From JAIBCM01 sp041395165 (lineage in GTDB: Bacteria; Verrucomicrobiota; Verrucomicrobiia; JADLBR01; JAIBCM01): 64,000 bases of DNA. A program made the translations under genes and the position numbers. Under the pieces are notes generated by a model. That model was not told where the DNA came from. It ran no database searches and saw only the letters and a program-made list of their open reading frames with translations. Shown piece after piece: positions 38,658-48,260 of the stretch (positions are counted from its first letter, which is position 1; every line of letters begins with the position of its first letter). The stretch is from assembly GCA_041395165.1 (NCBI GenBank), contig JAWLBA010000003.1:106033-170032 (forward strand), read 5' to 3'.

Positions 38658-39308
38658 TTATTTCTTAACATTTTTTGTTTTCGACTTCTTTACCGCTTCA
38701 CGAACAATCAAAAAACTTCCGTTAGCTCCTGGCACAGCACCTTGAACTAAAAGCACTTGATCTTGCTCGCGAACTTGTAGCACGGTTAAATTTTGGATCG
38801 TTTTTCGTTCCGAACCCAAATGTCCCGGCATACCAGCATTTTTCCAAATTCGACCTGGTGTAGAACGCATGCCTATGGCTCCGGTGCGACGATGCATCAT
38901 GGAACCATGACTTTCGGGTTGCCCAGTCATGTTATGTTTTTTGATAACTCCCGCGAAACCTTTTCCTTTGGAAACGCCAATGACATCCACGCGTTGTCCC
39001 ACTTGAAAAAGAGTAGCAGCCACTTTGGAGCCCGGCGTCAAATCGCCAGCAGCTCTACGAAATTCTCTAACTCGAGCTTTCGGTGTCGCGCCAGCTTTTT
39101 TGAAATGGCCTAACTGCGCTTTAGCGGTGCGGCTTTCTTTTTTATCACCATAACCCAACTGAACACTTTCATAACCGTCTTTGTCTTGGGTTTTAACTTG
39201 AGTCACAACATTTTCACCCACATGAATCACGGTAACAGGATGCACAACTCCTTTTTCATCGTAAAAACGAGTCATACCAATTTTTTTTCCAATTAATCCA
39301 AAGCTCAT
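38658..39308 (-). CDS. rplC: 50S ribosomal protein L3
   Basis: The 216-residue protein begins MSFGLIGKKIGMTRFYDEKG, with the core GVSKGKGFAGVIKKHNMTGQ and RSTPGRIWKNAGMPGHLGSE typical of L3, and ends in a Lys-rich tail. L3 starts 50S assembly near the peptidyl-transferase centre. Intact, between rpsJ and rplD. Confidence 0.98.
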   Translation of the reverse strand: MSFGLIGKKIGMTRFYDEKGVVHPVTVIHVGENVVTQVKTQDKDGYESVQLGYGDKKESRTAKAQLGHFKKAGATPKARVREFRRAAGDLTPGSKVAATLFQVGQRVDVIGVSKGKGFAGVIKKHNMTGQPESHGSMMHRRTGAIGMRSTPGRIWKNAGMPGHLGSERKTIQNLTVLQVREQDQVLLVQGAVPGANGSFLIVREAVKKSKTKNVKK

Positions 39309-39321
39309 ATTATCTTCCGTG

Positions 39322-39630
39322 CTAAATCTTAATGGTAATATCTACGCCCGCAGGCAAATTTAATTTTTTCAATTCATCAATGGTTTTTGATGTGGGATCG
39401 ACAATATCCAAAACGCGTTTGTGCGTGCGAATTTCAAATTGATCCATGCTCTTTTTATCTACGTGCGGCGAACGATTCACCGTAAAACGTTCCGTCTTGG
39501 TAGGAAGCGGGATCGGTCCCGAAACTTTGGCGCCGGTGCGTTTGGCGGTTTCAACAATTTCGCGAGTCGAATTATCGACGATGCGATGGTCAAATCCTTT
39601 TAATCGAATGCGAATACGTTGGCCGTTCAT
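39322..39630 (-). CDS. rpsJ: 30S ribosomal protein S10
   Basis: This 102-residue protein shows RIRLKGFDHRIVDNSTREIV, GPIPLPTKTERFTVNRSPHV and FEIRTHKRVLDIVDP, covering the whole family. S10 is in the 30S head and also acts as NusE in antitermination. It directly follows fusA, only 4 bp from its stop; tuf, which stands here in many bacteria, is missing. Confidence 0.97.
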   Translation of the reverse strand: MNGQRIRIRLKGFDHRIVDNSTREIVETAKRTGAKVSGPIPLPTKTERFTVNRSPHVDKKSMDQFEIRTHKRVLDIVDPTSKTIDELKKLNLPAGVDITIKI

Positions 39631-39634
39631 AAAA

Positions 39635-41807
39635 TTACTGTTTTTTCTGATCTAAAATAGCGGTTACAATTTGGGCGAGGACTTGTTCAAAGTGCGAAGG
39701 TTCCATAGAGTAAAGAAGCTCTTCCTTTCGACATGGAACGAATCGCTGTGGAATAAACCAAACATTTCTGATAAGGAATACCTCAGCGTGCACTAAAGAA
39801 GCATTTTGTTTGCTTTCAATGTTCATGATTTTACCACGACGACGATTTAAATCGCCCATGATATCGCCTTGAAACTCGTCCGGGTTACAACTTCCACTTT
39901 CATAATAGGCTCCAGCATAATTGGCTTGGCCTTTTTCATGGCGTCTTTCAAAGCAAAAATCGCTGCCATTTTGAAAGCAAGCTCATTGGAATCCACTTCA
40001 TGATAAGTTCCATCCAAAATTTGCACTTTAATATCAATCACACGGTAACCACCCAAAACACCGTTCAACGTGGCTTCTTCCACACCTTTTTTACAAGCAG
40101 GAATATACTCTTTAGGAATGTTACCACCGACCACTTTATTTTCGATGATTAAACCTTTACCGCGCTCTAAGGGTTCAACATCCAAAATCACGTGACCATA
40201 TTGACCACGACCACCGGATTGTTTAATGAGTTTACCTTCACCATCTGCGTGTTGAAGAATGGTTCGCGATAAGCAATTTGCGGCGCACCCGCATTGGTTT
40301 CGACATTGAATTCGCGCTTCAAACGATCGCGAATAATATCCAAATGCAACTCGCCCATACCCGCGATAATGGTTTGACCTGTTTCTTCGTTCGTATTCAC
40401 AACAAAAGTCGGATCTTCAGCCGCTAGACGTCCTAGCGCTTCACCCATGCGTTCGCGATCCCTTAGTTTTGGTTCAACGGCCATACTAATAACCGGCTCA
40501 GGAAATGATGGCGGCTCCAATAAAATCGGATGATCTTCATCACAAAGCGTATCACCGGTCATGATGTCTTTAATGCCAACTGTCGCAGCAATATCGCCTG
40601 CAAACACCTCTTCAATATCCTCACGTTTATCAGCTTGAATCTGAATAATACGACTAATCCGCTCACGTTTATTAGTGCGAGGATTATAAATCGAATCTCC
40701 TTTTTTAATCGACCCGCTATAAACCCGGAAGAAAATTAATTTCCCAACAAATGGATCGGTCCAAAGTTTAAAAGCTAGAGAACAAAAATTACCGCTATCA
40801 TCCGTGGGCGCATCGATAGGCGATTCATCATCGGGATCTTGCCCTTTCGCCGCAGGAATATCCAAAGGACCAGGAAGATATTCGATTACGGAATCAATCA
40901 AAAGCTGGACTCCTTTATTTTTAAAAGCACTGCCCCCAACTACGGGAACAAGTTTATTCGCAATAGTTGCGCGTCTTAAAGCGGCTTTGATTTGCTGAAT
41001 AGTAGGTGTTTTTTCTTCCAAGAAAAGTTCTGCAATTTCATCGTCTACATCAGCCAAGGCATTAATCAGATCCTGGCGAGCTTTATCTGCTAACTGCTTT
41101 TGCTCTGCGCTCAATTCTTGAACTTCGTAAGTGGATCCAACTTTATCATTATCATTATAAATAATGGCTTTACCATTGATTACGTCAATCTGACCTTTTA
41201 GCTGATCTTCCGCACCAAGTGGAATTAAAATCGGCCAAGCATTGGCACCTAATTTAGTGCGCATGTCGTTAATCGCATTATCGAAATTCGCGCCCACACG
41301 ATCCATTTTATTAACAAAAGCAATGCGCGGTACATTATATTTAGTAGCCTGACGCCAAACCGTTTCCGATTGTGGCTGCACACCGGCAACTCCACAAAAA
41401 ACCGCAACGGCACCATCCAAAACGCGCAGGGAACGCTCCACTTCGGCGGTAAAATCGACGTGACCTGGAGTATCGATAATGTTGATACGATGCTTTACTC
41501 CCTCAAACGCTTTAAACATGTCCGCTTCTTTTTTAGGCGCCCAAAAACAGGTAGTCGCTGCAGAAGTAATGGTAATGCCACGCTCGCGCTCTTGCTCCAT
41601 CCAATCGGTTACAGTCGTGCCTTCATGCACTTCACCAATCTTATGAATGGAACCGGTATAAAATAAAACACGTTCTGTTGTGGTCGTTTTACCCGCATCG
41701 ATGTGCGCACAAATACCAATATTGCGAGTGCGCTCCAAGGTATAAGGACGCTTGGGCGAATTCGGATTTTTACCAGCAGCAGGAGTTGGGGCAGCAGTCG
41801 CACTCAT
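39635..41807 (-). CDS. fusA: Translation elongation factor G (frameshifted 3' half)
   Basis: I choose ATG 41807 (MSATAAPTPAAGKNPNSPKR), which leaves an Ala/Pro-rich extension before the G domain. G1 is AHIDAGKTTTTE, G3 DTPGHVD and G4 NKMD. Domains II and III are intact (VYSGSIKKGDSIYNPRTNKR, MGELHLDIIRDRLKREFNVE). The frame breaks near 40255, continues at 39847-40191 (HVILDVEPLERGKG-like, then NELAFKMAAIFALKDAMKKA) and again at 39635-39859 (MGDLNRRRGKIMNIESKQNA, ...AQIVTAILDQKKQ), with a further break near 39750. EF-G drives translocation with GTP. An essential gene would not be dead, so errors are likely. Confidence 0.92.
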
Positions 41808-41812
41808 AATGA

Positions 41813-42289
41813 TTACCATCTAAAATGAGCAAAAGCTTTGTTAGCTTGTGCCATCTTGTGAACGTCTTCTTTCTTTTTTACTGCAGCGCCTTGACCAGAA
41901 GCCGCCTCTTTAATTTCTTGTGCCAACGCCCTTTTCATCGGCGAACCTTTACGTTTTTCGGCAAATGTGACAATCCATCGTGTAGCGAGAGAAACCGCGC
42001 GATCATAAGGAACTTCCGTGGGCACTTGATAAGTAGCCCCACCTACGCGTCTTGCTTTAACCTCAACACGAGGGCGAACATTTTCAATCGCTTTATTGAA
42101 AATTTCCAAAGGATCCCCACCTGCTTGCGCGTTTTCATTGGTTGAATCAATCGCACCATAAACAATCTTTTCGGCAAGCGATTTTTTCCCACGCGACATC
42201 ACGGTATTAATCAAACGCGAAACCAAGACATTTCCGTAACGAGCGTCCGGTGTCATCTCTCTTTTAGTTGCTGCACGTCTACGAGCCAT
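41813..42289 (-). CDS. rpsG: 30S ribosomal protein S7
   Basis: The 158-residue protein begins MARRRAATKREMTPDARYGN and has VSRLINTVMSRGKKSLAEKI, then VEVKARRVGGATYQVPTEVP and the end KMAQANKAFAHFRW. S7 organises the 30S head and binds the E-site region. Intact, second gene of the run. Confidence 0.98.
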   Translation of the reverse strand: MARRRAATKREMTPDARYGNVLVSRLINTVMSRGKKSLAEKIVYGAIDSTNENAQAGGDPLEIFNKAIENVRPRVEVKARRVGGATYQVPTEVPYDRAVSLATRWIVTFAEKRKGSPMKRALAQEIKEAASGQGAAVKKKEDVHKMAQANKAFAHFRW

Positions 42290-42300
42290 AATTTTTAAAA

Positions 42301-42729
42301 CTATTTCTTAGCGGGAGCAGCTCCTGCAGCTCCTGCTTTAGGTTTTTTCACTCCATACTTACTTCGGGAAACCATACGATTCAATTTATTCGTATTGCTA
42401 GGGCCCACAGCGCCCAACGAATCCAAAGTTCCACGCACAATATGATAACGCACACCCGGCAAATCTTTCACACGACCACCACGCACCAAAACAATCGAGT
42501 GCTCTTGTAAGTTATGTCCCTCACCAGGAATGTAAGCAATCACTTCTTGGCCGTTAGTCAAACGAACTTTCGCCACTTTACGCAAAGCTGAGTTAGGTTT
42601 TTTTGGCGTGCGGGTCATCACCTGCACACAAACTCCACGTCGCTGCGGCGCGCCTTTGAGCGCGGGCGATTTACTTTTCACCGTCAATCTCTCACGGCCT
42701 TTTCGCACTAACTGATTAATCGTAGGCAC
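42301..42729 (-). CDS. rpsL: 30S ribosomal protein S12
   Basis: S12 motifs include MPTINQLVRKGRERLTVKSK, TRTPKKPNSALRKVAKVRLT and YIPGEGHNLQEHSIVLVRGG. The Lys in TPKKPNS (the usual streptomycin-sensitive residue) and GVRYHIVRGTLD are standard. Length is 142, with an Ala/Pro-rich tail (KKPKAGAAGAAPAKK) beyond the usual 123-126. S12 controls decoding accuracy. It is the first gene of the 33-gene ribosomal run, and the putative promoter lies about 120-145 bp upstream. Confidence 0.98.
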   Translation of the reverse strand: MPTINQLVRKGRERLTVKSKSPALKGAPQRRGVCVQVMTRTPKKPNSALRKVAKVRLTNGQEVIAYIPGEGHNLQEHSIVLVRGGRVKDLPGVRYHIVRGTLDSLGAVGPSNTNKLNRMVSRSKYGVKKPKAGAAGAAPAKK

Positions 42730-42846
42730 AATCTTTTTTCCATTTAAATTTTTTTATCCTTCACGTCTCCAACACCGGTCCCATGACCGATTTAAGCACT
42801 ACCATTTAACTTGGGTTGCCCCGTTTATGAACGGAAGGAAGTCGTG

Positions 42847-42874
42847 AATATAGTGAAACTCAGGTTTCTGGCAA
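42847..42874 (-). promoter_or_regulatory. Putative promoter of the str-S10-spc-alpha run
   Basis: On the minus strand TTGCCA (42869-42874) and TATATT (42847-42852) are separated by 16 bp, ending 117 bp before the rpsL start. The boxes each match the sigma-70 consensus at four or five of six positions and lie where the operon promoter should be. A long leader of about 110 nt would follow. No clear attenuator hairpin is seen in that leader. Confidence 0.5.
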
Positions 42875-43186
42875 CTATTTTTTTGCAAAATCTTAACTTT
42901 CTTTTTGCTTTCGATTTTTTTTATGATTAATTACTTACCTATGACCTTAGATAATGAAAGCCTTTCAGAGCATTTAACAGCAGTGCTTTCTCCTTAAAGA
43001 TTACAAAGTTTTTAGTGATGGTCGGCTTTATTCTCCCCTCCTTCAACCTCTCTACCCTCTCGCCCGCAACCGTCCAACTTACAACCCACTCCCTTATCAG
43101 ACATCAAAATTAGTCATTTTAAAAAATGAAAATTAAAAATTAAGAAATAAAATACTCACTTCTTAATTTCTAATTCTTAATTACTA
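42875..43186. other. Intergenic region between rpsL promoter and subtilase gene
   Basis: No convincing ORF is seen in this AT-rich stretch. It contains a perfect 10-bp inverted repeat, AAATTAAGAA (43137-43146) and TTCTTAATTT (43160-43169), with a 13-base loop, just after the subtilase stop. On the minus strand it is followed by a T-rich run and could serve as a weak terminator for that gene. Confidence 0.5.
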
Positions 43187-45245
43187 TTATCTCGTCCCAA
43201 ACAACTGCAATGAAAGCGAATGAACTGTAGCAATATTGGTTTCATTTGGTAATATCGTTACCGCATTGGAACTCAAATTCATTGCTCGCAACTGCCACGT
43301 CCCTTGACTCGATTCTCCCCAATGTCTGACCGAAGAAAATGTCCAATTAGTAAGACCTATATTCTGATCTTGATAACGATAAGGCACAACCGATTTCATG
43401 CCTGAAGGCGCAGTTAGCTCCAAAACTAAATTGCTCCTGATCACTCCACTGGCATCAATCGAAAATAACACTGTCTCCACACGCATGTTTTCATTGGAAC
43501 TGATTTCAAAAGCTCGTACAACGTCATTGGTTTGAGAAAAAGGAAGATTTAAATCCGAAGCAGTAAAGAGTTGACTAGCTTCCGAACTCAAATTCGTCCA
43601 CGTCGCAGCCAAAACCACCGCTTGCCCAGCATCCACACGTCCAGCGCCATAAGAGTGACTAAACGCAAAACCGGCCGCATTAGTCACAAATTTTTCGTCG
43701 CCAACCGTGGCATCCCAAGATATGTCGTTGGTCGCAATTAATCCACTGCGATTAGCTGTGCGAATTAAAATCTCCTTCACATCGCGCCAACCCAAATTGG
43801 GATTGCGCTGTAACATCAATGCCACCACCCCTGCCAGCTGGGGCGCTGCCGCCGAGGTGCCAGTGAATGAAAAATAAGAATTTCTCTTCCGTCTTCCTAG
43901 AAAGCGTAGTAACAACGCCCTGAGTTTCCAAATCATCACCACTAGAAGGTGCCACCACCAAAAGATTAGCACCCGACTCACTGTAGTAGGATTGCTCCCC
44001 CCTTTATCATAAGCCCCCACAGCAATCACATAACGCGAATTTGCGTAGCCATCATAATTCGCATTGTCTCCCACATCTCTTCCATTGCCACCCGCCCAAA
44101 CATAAATACTACCTCGTCCAGTGCGCCCCGATTGCACCCCCTTCTTGTAAAGCTTCTTGCAACAAAGGCCCTGGACTTGCCTCCACCAAATCCAATCCGC
44201 TATCAAAAGGGCCCCAACTACTGGAATAAATAGAAATTCGATCAGGACGCCACTTCATCGCCATAGCAGCCTCTTCATCCGTAAAAGGTTTTGCAATCAA
44301 ACGAATCCCAATCAAAGTCGCATCATAAGCAACTCCCGCAACTCCCTTAGCATTATTGCCTACCGCTGCGGCCAAACCAGCGCACGCCGTGCCATGAATA
44401 TCATGACGTTTGGGTTTAGGATTATAAGAAATCTTCCTACGATTAAAATTTACATTCAACCTTTCCCTGCGCTTCGGAATATGCGCCTTCAAATCCGGAT
44501 GCTTAACATCCAAACCATCATCCACAATCGCAAGCCCCACACCCAAACCAGAAACACTATCCCAAGCCAGCTCCACATTCATATCCAAAGGAACAGAAGC
44601 CAAGGGCGATTGATCCTTCAAATGCCAAAGCTCAAAATACAAACTATCATTAAGCACAAGTCGCCGCGCCATCATCCGCGCCATCATCACCTGCGCCTCA
44701 ATACCTTTTTGCTGCATAGCTTGTGCTTGCTCCAGCGCATCCCAAGCCGTTTTATATTTCAATATCCACAACTTCCTCTTCTTCTGATTCACAAGCAATG
44801 ATCCTTTACCAAAATGCTTGGCCAGCTTTTTTGCTTCTTTTTGAGATTCGGCTTGAACTACCACTTCTTCCATCGCTAAACGACGTGTCGCCTCATCGCG
44901 CACACTACCCCTTTCATTCGATAAATAGAGAACCGGAGACAACTTAACGCCTCCTATCTTTATCTCCATCGAATGGTTAATAACGCCTTGTGCTCTTTGA
45001 TAAAGAGGCAACTGCACCAAAGCCGCTCCGTCATACTCCTCCACAACTGTGACCTCGGGCCAGCGTTCTCTGAGGCGTTTTAACAAAAGCCGCGAACTAC
45101 TAAAATTCACCGCCTCCACATAAACCTCATCTTGCGCCAAAAAATAAGAACAACTTTGTCCACTCTCCCTTAAAGAATAAAGCTCCCCGAACCCACGATA
45201 GATCCCGAAACATTCAAAAATCAAAAAAAACGCAATTAATTTCAT
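43187..45245 (-). CDS. Subtilisin-like serine protease with P-domain (S8, kexin-like; frameshifted)
   Basis: A signal peptide (MKLIAFFLIFECFGIYRGFG) leads a prodomain of about 190 residues and an S8 catalytic domain. The triad is visible as Asp in GLAIVDDGLDVKHPDL, His in HDIHGTACAGLAA and Ser in FTGTSAAAPQLAGVVALML. A C-terminal P-domain (about the last 120 residues, ending LSLQLFGTR) follows, with AFEISSNENMRVETVLFSID. The frame breaks near 44130. It also leaves and returns between about 43960 and 43870, where LLVVAPSSGDDLETQGVVTT lies in another frame. With three indels repaired it is one protein of about 685 residues. It is probably secreted. Confidence 0.85.
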
Positions 45246-45275
45246 TCCCCTAATAGATTTGATTTTTACAACCTA

Positions 45276-46052
45276 TCACGTAACGAGAACATTATCAATC
45301 AATCGTGTCTTACCCAGCCAAACCGCCGCACACAATCTTTGATTTACCTGCTCCACATAATCCACTTGAAACCCAGCCCCTTGTAGAGTTCGATGCACAA
45401 AAATTTCCCTCTTCCCTTTTTTCAACTTTGCTGCTTGTTTTAAAATCCGAAATAATTGTGGCGCAACCTTCCGTTCCTTAACCGACAAATACCGATTGCG
45501 CGAACTCATCGCCAAACCATCCTTTTCTCGCACCGTAGGTGCCATCACGATCCTTATTGGAAAATTCAAATCTCGCACCATTCGCGCCACCACCTCGCAC
45601 TGCTGCGCATCCTTCTGCCCAAAAATCGAAAAATTCGGTTGAACCAAATGAAATAATTTCGACACCACCGTCGTCACTCCACGAAACAAATCCGGCCGAC
45701 TTCTCCCACACCGATCCTTCGAAATAAATTTTTCTTCAACCCAAGTCGAATGATCCTTCTCATACAAATTCTTTGGAGCAAACACAAAATCCACCTTCTC
45801 CTTGCGACACAACTCTAAATCTCTTGTCAAAGTCTGAGGATATTTCGAAAAATCCTCCTTCTTCCCAAACTGCATAGGATTCACATAAACACTCACCACC
45901 ACCCAGTCCCCCAGCTTTCTCGCACGCCGCATCAAACTCACATGCCCCTCATGCAACGCCCCCATCGTCGGCACCAGCACGATTCGCTTACCATCACGCT
46001 TGCCACGAGCGGCCAGTTGTTGCATTCTTTTCGCGTTTTTAACTAATTGCAC
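45276..46052 (-). CDS. panC: Pantothenate synthetase
   Basis: I choose GTG 46052 as start: with it the protein opens MQLVKNAKRMQQLAARGKRD, which lines up with the family's N-terminus 22 residues before the HIGH-like motif VPTMGALHEGHVSLMRRAR. ATG 46025 is the alternative. Also seen are VVSVYVNPMQFGKKEDFSKY, FSIFGQKDAQQCEVVARMVR and KDGLAMSSRNRYLSVKER. It joins pantoate and beta-alanine using ATP in coenzyme A synthesis. The 258 residues are slightly short at the C-terminus. Its 5' end is only 15 bp from the divergent dapL start, so the two promoters must overlap coding sequence. Confidence 0.92.
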   Translation of the reverse strand: MQLVKNAKRMQQLAARGKRDGKRIVLVPTMGALHEGHVSLMRRARKLGDWVVVSVYVNPMQFGKKEDFSKYPQTLTRDLELCRKEKVDFVFAPKNLYEKDHSTWVEEKFISKDRCGRSRPDLFRGVTTVVSKLFHLVQPNFSIFGQKDAQQCEVVARMVRDLNFPIRIVMAPTVREKDGLAMSSRNRYLSVKERKVAPQLFRILKQAAKLKKGKREIFVHRTLQGAGFQVDYVEQVNQRLCAAVWLGKTRLIDNVLVT

Positions 46053-46067
46053 AAAGACAACACAACT

Positions 46068-47309
46068 ATGGAAAACAGTTATATTCAAGACTTATTTGCA
46101 GAACGCATCGGCGGAAAAAATTATGGCAAAAGCACCGCCATTTATAAATTTGAAAAAATCAAACGCGCAAAAGCTGCGGCGCGCGCGAAACATCCTGAAG
46201 TGGAACTTCTCGATCTCGGAGTCGGCGAACCAGATGAAATGGCTTTTCCCGAAGTGATAAAAACCCTGCATGGCGAAGCGCTAAAACCCGAAAACCGTGG
46301 CTATGCCGATAATGGCGATACCGTGCTAAAACAAGCGGCTGCGCGTTATCTGAAAAATGTTTGTGGTGCTGCGATTGATCCTGAAAAAGAAGTTATCCAT
46401 TCCATCGGAAGCAAAGCCGCGCTATCTATTTTACCTGCTTGCTTCATTAACCCCGGCGATGTCGCGCTCATGACCACACCTGGCTACCCCATTTTTGGCA
46501 CACACGCCAAATATTACGGTGGCGAAGTTTACAATTTAAAACTTACAGAAGAAAATCATTTCCTACCCGACTTGGACTCTATTCCTGTTGATATTTTAAA
46601 ACGAGCAAAGACTCTGGTCATCAACTACCCCAATAACCCTACCGGCGCGAGTGCAACTCCTGACTTTTTCAAAAAAGTTATCGAATTTGCTAAAGAAAAT
46701 AAAATTATCGTCATTCACGATTTTGCTTACGCCGCTTTAGTTTTTGAAGGAAAACCGTTGAGCTTTTTATCCATTCCGGGGGCCAAAGAGGTTGGCATTG
46801 AACTCCATTCGGCCAGTAAAAATTTTAATATGACCGGATGGCGCTGCGGTTTTGTAGCAGGCAACGAAAAACTCATTCGCGCCTACGGCGATGTGAAAGA
46901 CAATACTGATTCCGGCCAATTTTTGGCCGTTCAACACGCTACAGCTTACGCTTTTGATCATCCGGAAATCACTCAAGAAATTGCTGAAAAATATTCCCGA
47001 AGAATGGACTTGCTCGTTGCTACCTTACAAAAACTCGGTTTTCAAGCTCGCAAACCCAAAGGTTCTTTCTTCCTGTATGTTAAAGCGCCCCAAGCCGCAA
47101 CTTCGGCACAAGGAAAAATCACTTTTGCAACGGCTGAAGATTTCTCGCAATGGCTCATTACTGAAAAATGCATTTCCACCGTCCCATGGGACGATGCCGG
47201 CACCTACGTGCGATGGAGCGTTACCTTTCAAGCTACAACCGAAAACGACGAAAAACGCGTCACGCAAGAAATTTTGAATCGCTTAGGAAATGTAACTTTG
47301 GAATGGTAA
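46068..47309 (+). CDS. dapL: LL-diaminopimelate aminotransferase
   Basis: The 413-residue fold-type I PLP enzyme starts MENSYIQDLFAERIGGKNYG. It carries LLDLGVGEPDEMAFPEVIKT, NYPNNPTGASATPDFFKK, an active-site lysine in HSASKNFNMTGWRCGFVAG, and the glycine-rich GYADNGDTVLKQAAARYL. The start and internal pattern fit DapL of the Chlamydia/PVC type. It converts tetrahydrodipicolinate directly to LL-diaminopimelate for lysine and peptidoglycan. This pathway variant supports a PVC origin. The gene is intact and divergent from panC. Confidence 0.92.
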   Translation: MENSYIQDLFAERIGGKNYGKSTAIYKFEKIKRAKAAARAKHPEVELLDLGVGEPDEMAFPEVIKTLHGEALKPENRGYADNGDTVLKQAAARYLKNVCGAAIDPEKEVIHSIGSKAALSILPACFINPGDVALMTTPGYPIFGTHAKYYGGEVYNLKLTEENHFLPDLDSIPVDILKRAKTLVINYPNNPTGASATPDFFKKVIEFAKENKIIVIHDFAYAALVFEGKPLSFLSIPGAKEVGIELHSASKNFNMTGWRCGFVAGNEKLIRAYGDVKDNTDSGQFLAVQHATAYAFDHPEITQEIAEKYSRRMDLLVATLQKLGFQARKPKGSFFLYVKAPQAATSAQGKITFATAEDFSQWLITEKCISTVPWDDAGTYVRWSVTFQATTENDEKRVTQEILNRLGNVTLEW

Positions 47310-47680
47310 TTTTAGTGACAAGTAACCGGTAACTCGTGACTGCTTAAATGACATTTCAACTCATTCAACTCATTCAACTCATTCAACTCAATTAATCTCG
47401 GTTAAGGTATAATTCCCCGACGCTCTGCGTCGTTGTCATCCTCGTCCGTCGGCTGACGGATTGACCCCATAACTGTCCGAAGTGCCAAAAAACGCTAAAC
47501 TATCCCACAACGCCAACTACACCTCTTGTCATCCTCGGGCTGCGACCCGGGGATCCAAAGCAATAAAGAATGGATTCCCGATTGGAGTCGGGAATGACAT
47601 CCAGATGCCTTGATGCTCTGCATCAAAGAAATCATTAAACCTTTTTATTCGCGTGATTAGCACAATTCGCTGGCCAAAAC
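47310..47680. repeat. Intergenic block of palindromes, a 73-bp inverted-repeat element and 9-bp tandem repeats
   Basis: There is no gene here. In order it holds an imperfect palindrome at 47314-47341 (AGTGACAAGTAACC / GGTAACTCGTGACT); four perfect tandem copies of TTCAACTCA at 47355-47390; hairpins CGACGC-TCT-GCGTCG (47418-47432) and TCCGTC-GGCT-GACGGA (47445-47460); and a 73-bp element at 47527-47599 with ends TGTCAT and ATGACA. Inside that element is an 8-bp stem, ATTCCCGA-TTGGAG-TCGGGAAT (47574-47595). A last hairpin, TTGATGC-TCT-GCATCAA, lies at 47610-47626. The TGTCATYCYCG-ended element looks like a REP/MITE-type dispersed repeat found in many bacteria. Confidence 0.75.
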
Positions 47681-48127
47681 TTATTCCAACAATCGCGTCA
47701 TCAGATAATAATCTCGATCTTGAAAATCTAATTTACGATAAACTTCTTGGGCATTTTTATTGTTACGATTCACTTCCAAATGAATTGCTTTCACCCCTAA
47801 TTTTTTTGCGGTTTCCTCCACAAACCCAATCGCCTTCCTACCCAACCCCTTACTGCGATAAGCCTCCCTAATATAAAATTCATCCACAAACGCATCTCTT
47901 CCACCAAACTCAACACTAAATCCAAATGTCAAAATCAAATAGCCCACCATTTCCTCGTTCCAAGCAATCATCCACACTTTACCCAACGTGCTATTGTTAA
48001 AAATTTCCTTCAACGCCCCTTGCACTTTGCTCTCGCAAAATTTATGTCCGTCATGAAGATAATACTCGCGCGTCAAAGTTAAAAGCACGCCCAAATGAGT
48101 GTGATTGGCTAATTTAAAACTCAGCAT
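47681..48127 (-). CDS. GNAT-family N-acetyltransferase
   Basis: The 148-residue protein has the acetyl-CoA-binding motif A region DEFYIREAYRSKGLGRKAIG (R-x2-G-x-G-like KGLGRKA), followed by EETAKKLGVKAIHLEVNRNN and NAQEVYRKLDFQDRDYYLMT, the standard motif B with its Tyr. It transfers an acetyl group to an unknown amine; the family is too broad to name a substrate. The C-terminal residues run into the repeat-rich intergenic block downstream. It stands alone and is intact. Confidence 0.85.
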   Translation of the reverse strand: MLSFKLANHTHLGVLLTLTREYYLHDGHKFCESKVQGALKEIFNNSTLGKVWMIAWNEEMVGYLILTFGFSVEFGGRDAFVDEFYIREAYRSKGLGRKAIGFVEETAKKLGVKAIHLEVNRNNKNAQEVYRKLDFQDRDYYLMTRLLE

Positions 48128-48205
48128 AATATCTTATATCGCTTAAAGAAATGATTAAAAAAAATCAATCGTTAGCTGCAACTTTAAGCAAACGTTCAAC
48201 CCCAT

Positions 48206-48236
48206 AAAAAACGCGAATGCCAAAAAAACATTCGCG
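48206..48236 (-). terminator. Rho-independent terminator after the DUF1579 gene
   Basis: CGCGAATG (48212-48219) and CATTCGCG (48229-48236) form a perfect 8-bp stem with a 9-base loop. On the minus strand the stem is followed by a run of six T (48206-48211). It lies 24 bp after the DUF1579 stop. Confidence 0.85.
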
Positions 48237-48260
48237 CCTTTCTTGAATTTTAAATAAAAT

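Noticed and set aside
39635..40260. Programmed frameshifting in fusA and other genes
   Set aside because: Breaks are many, at differing sites and without a shared slippery motif, and unbroken sequence is the norm for these genes.
47355..47390. Four 9-bp direct repeats considered as a CRISPR array
   Set aside because: The units are contiguous with no spacers and far too short, and no cas gene is present.
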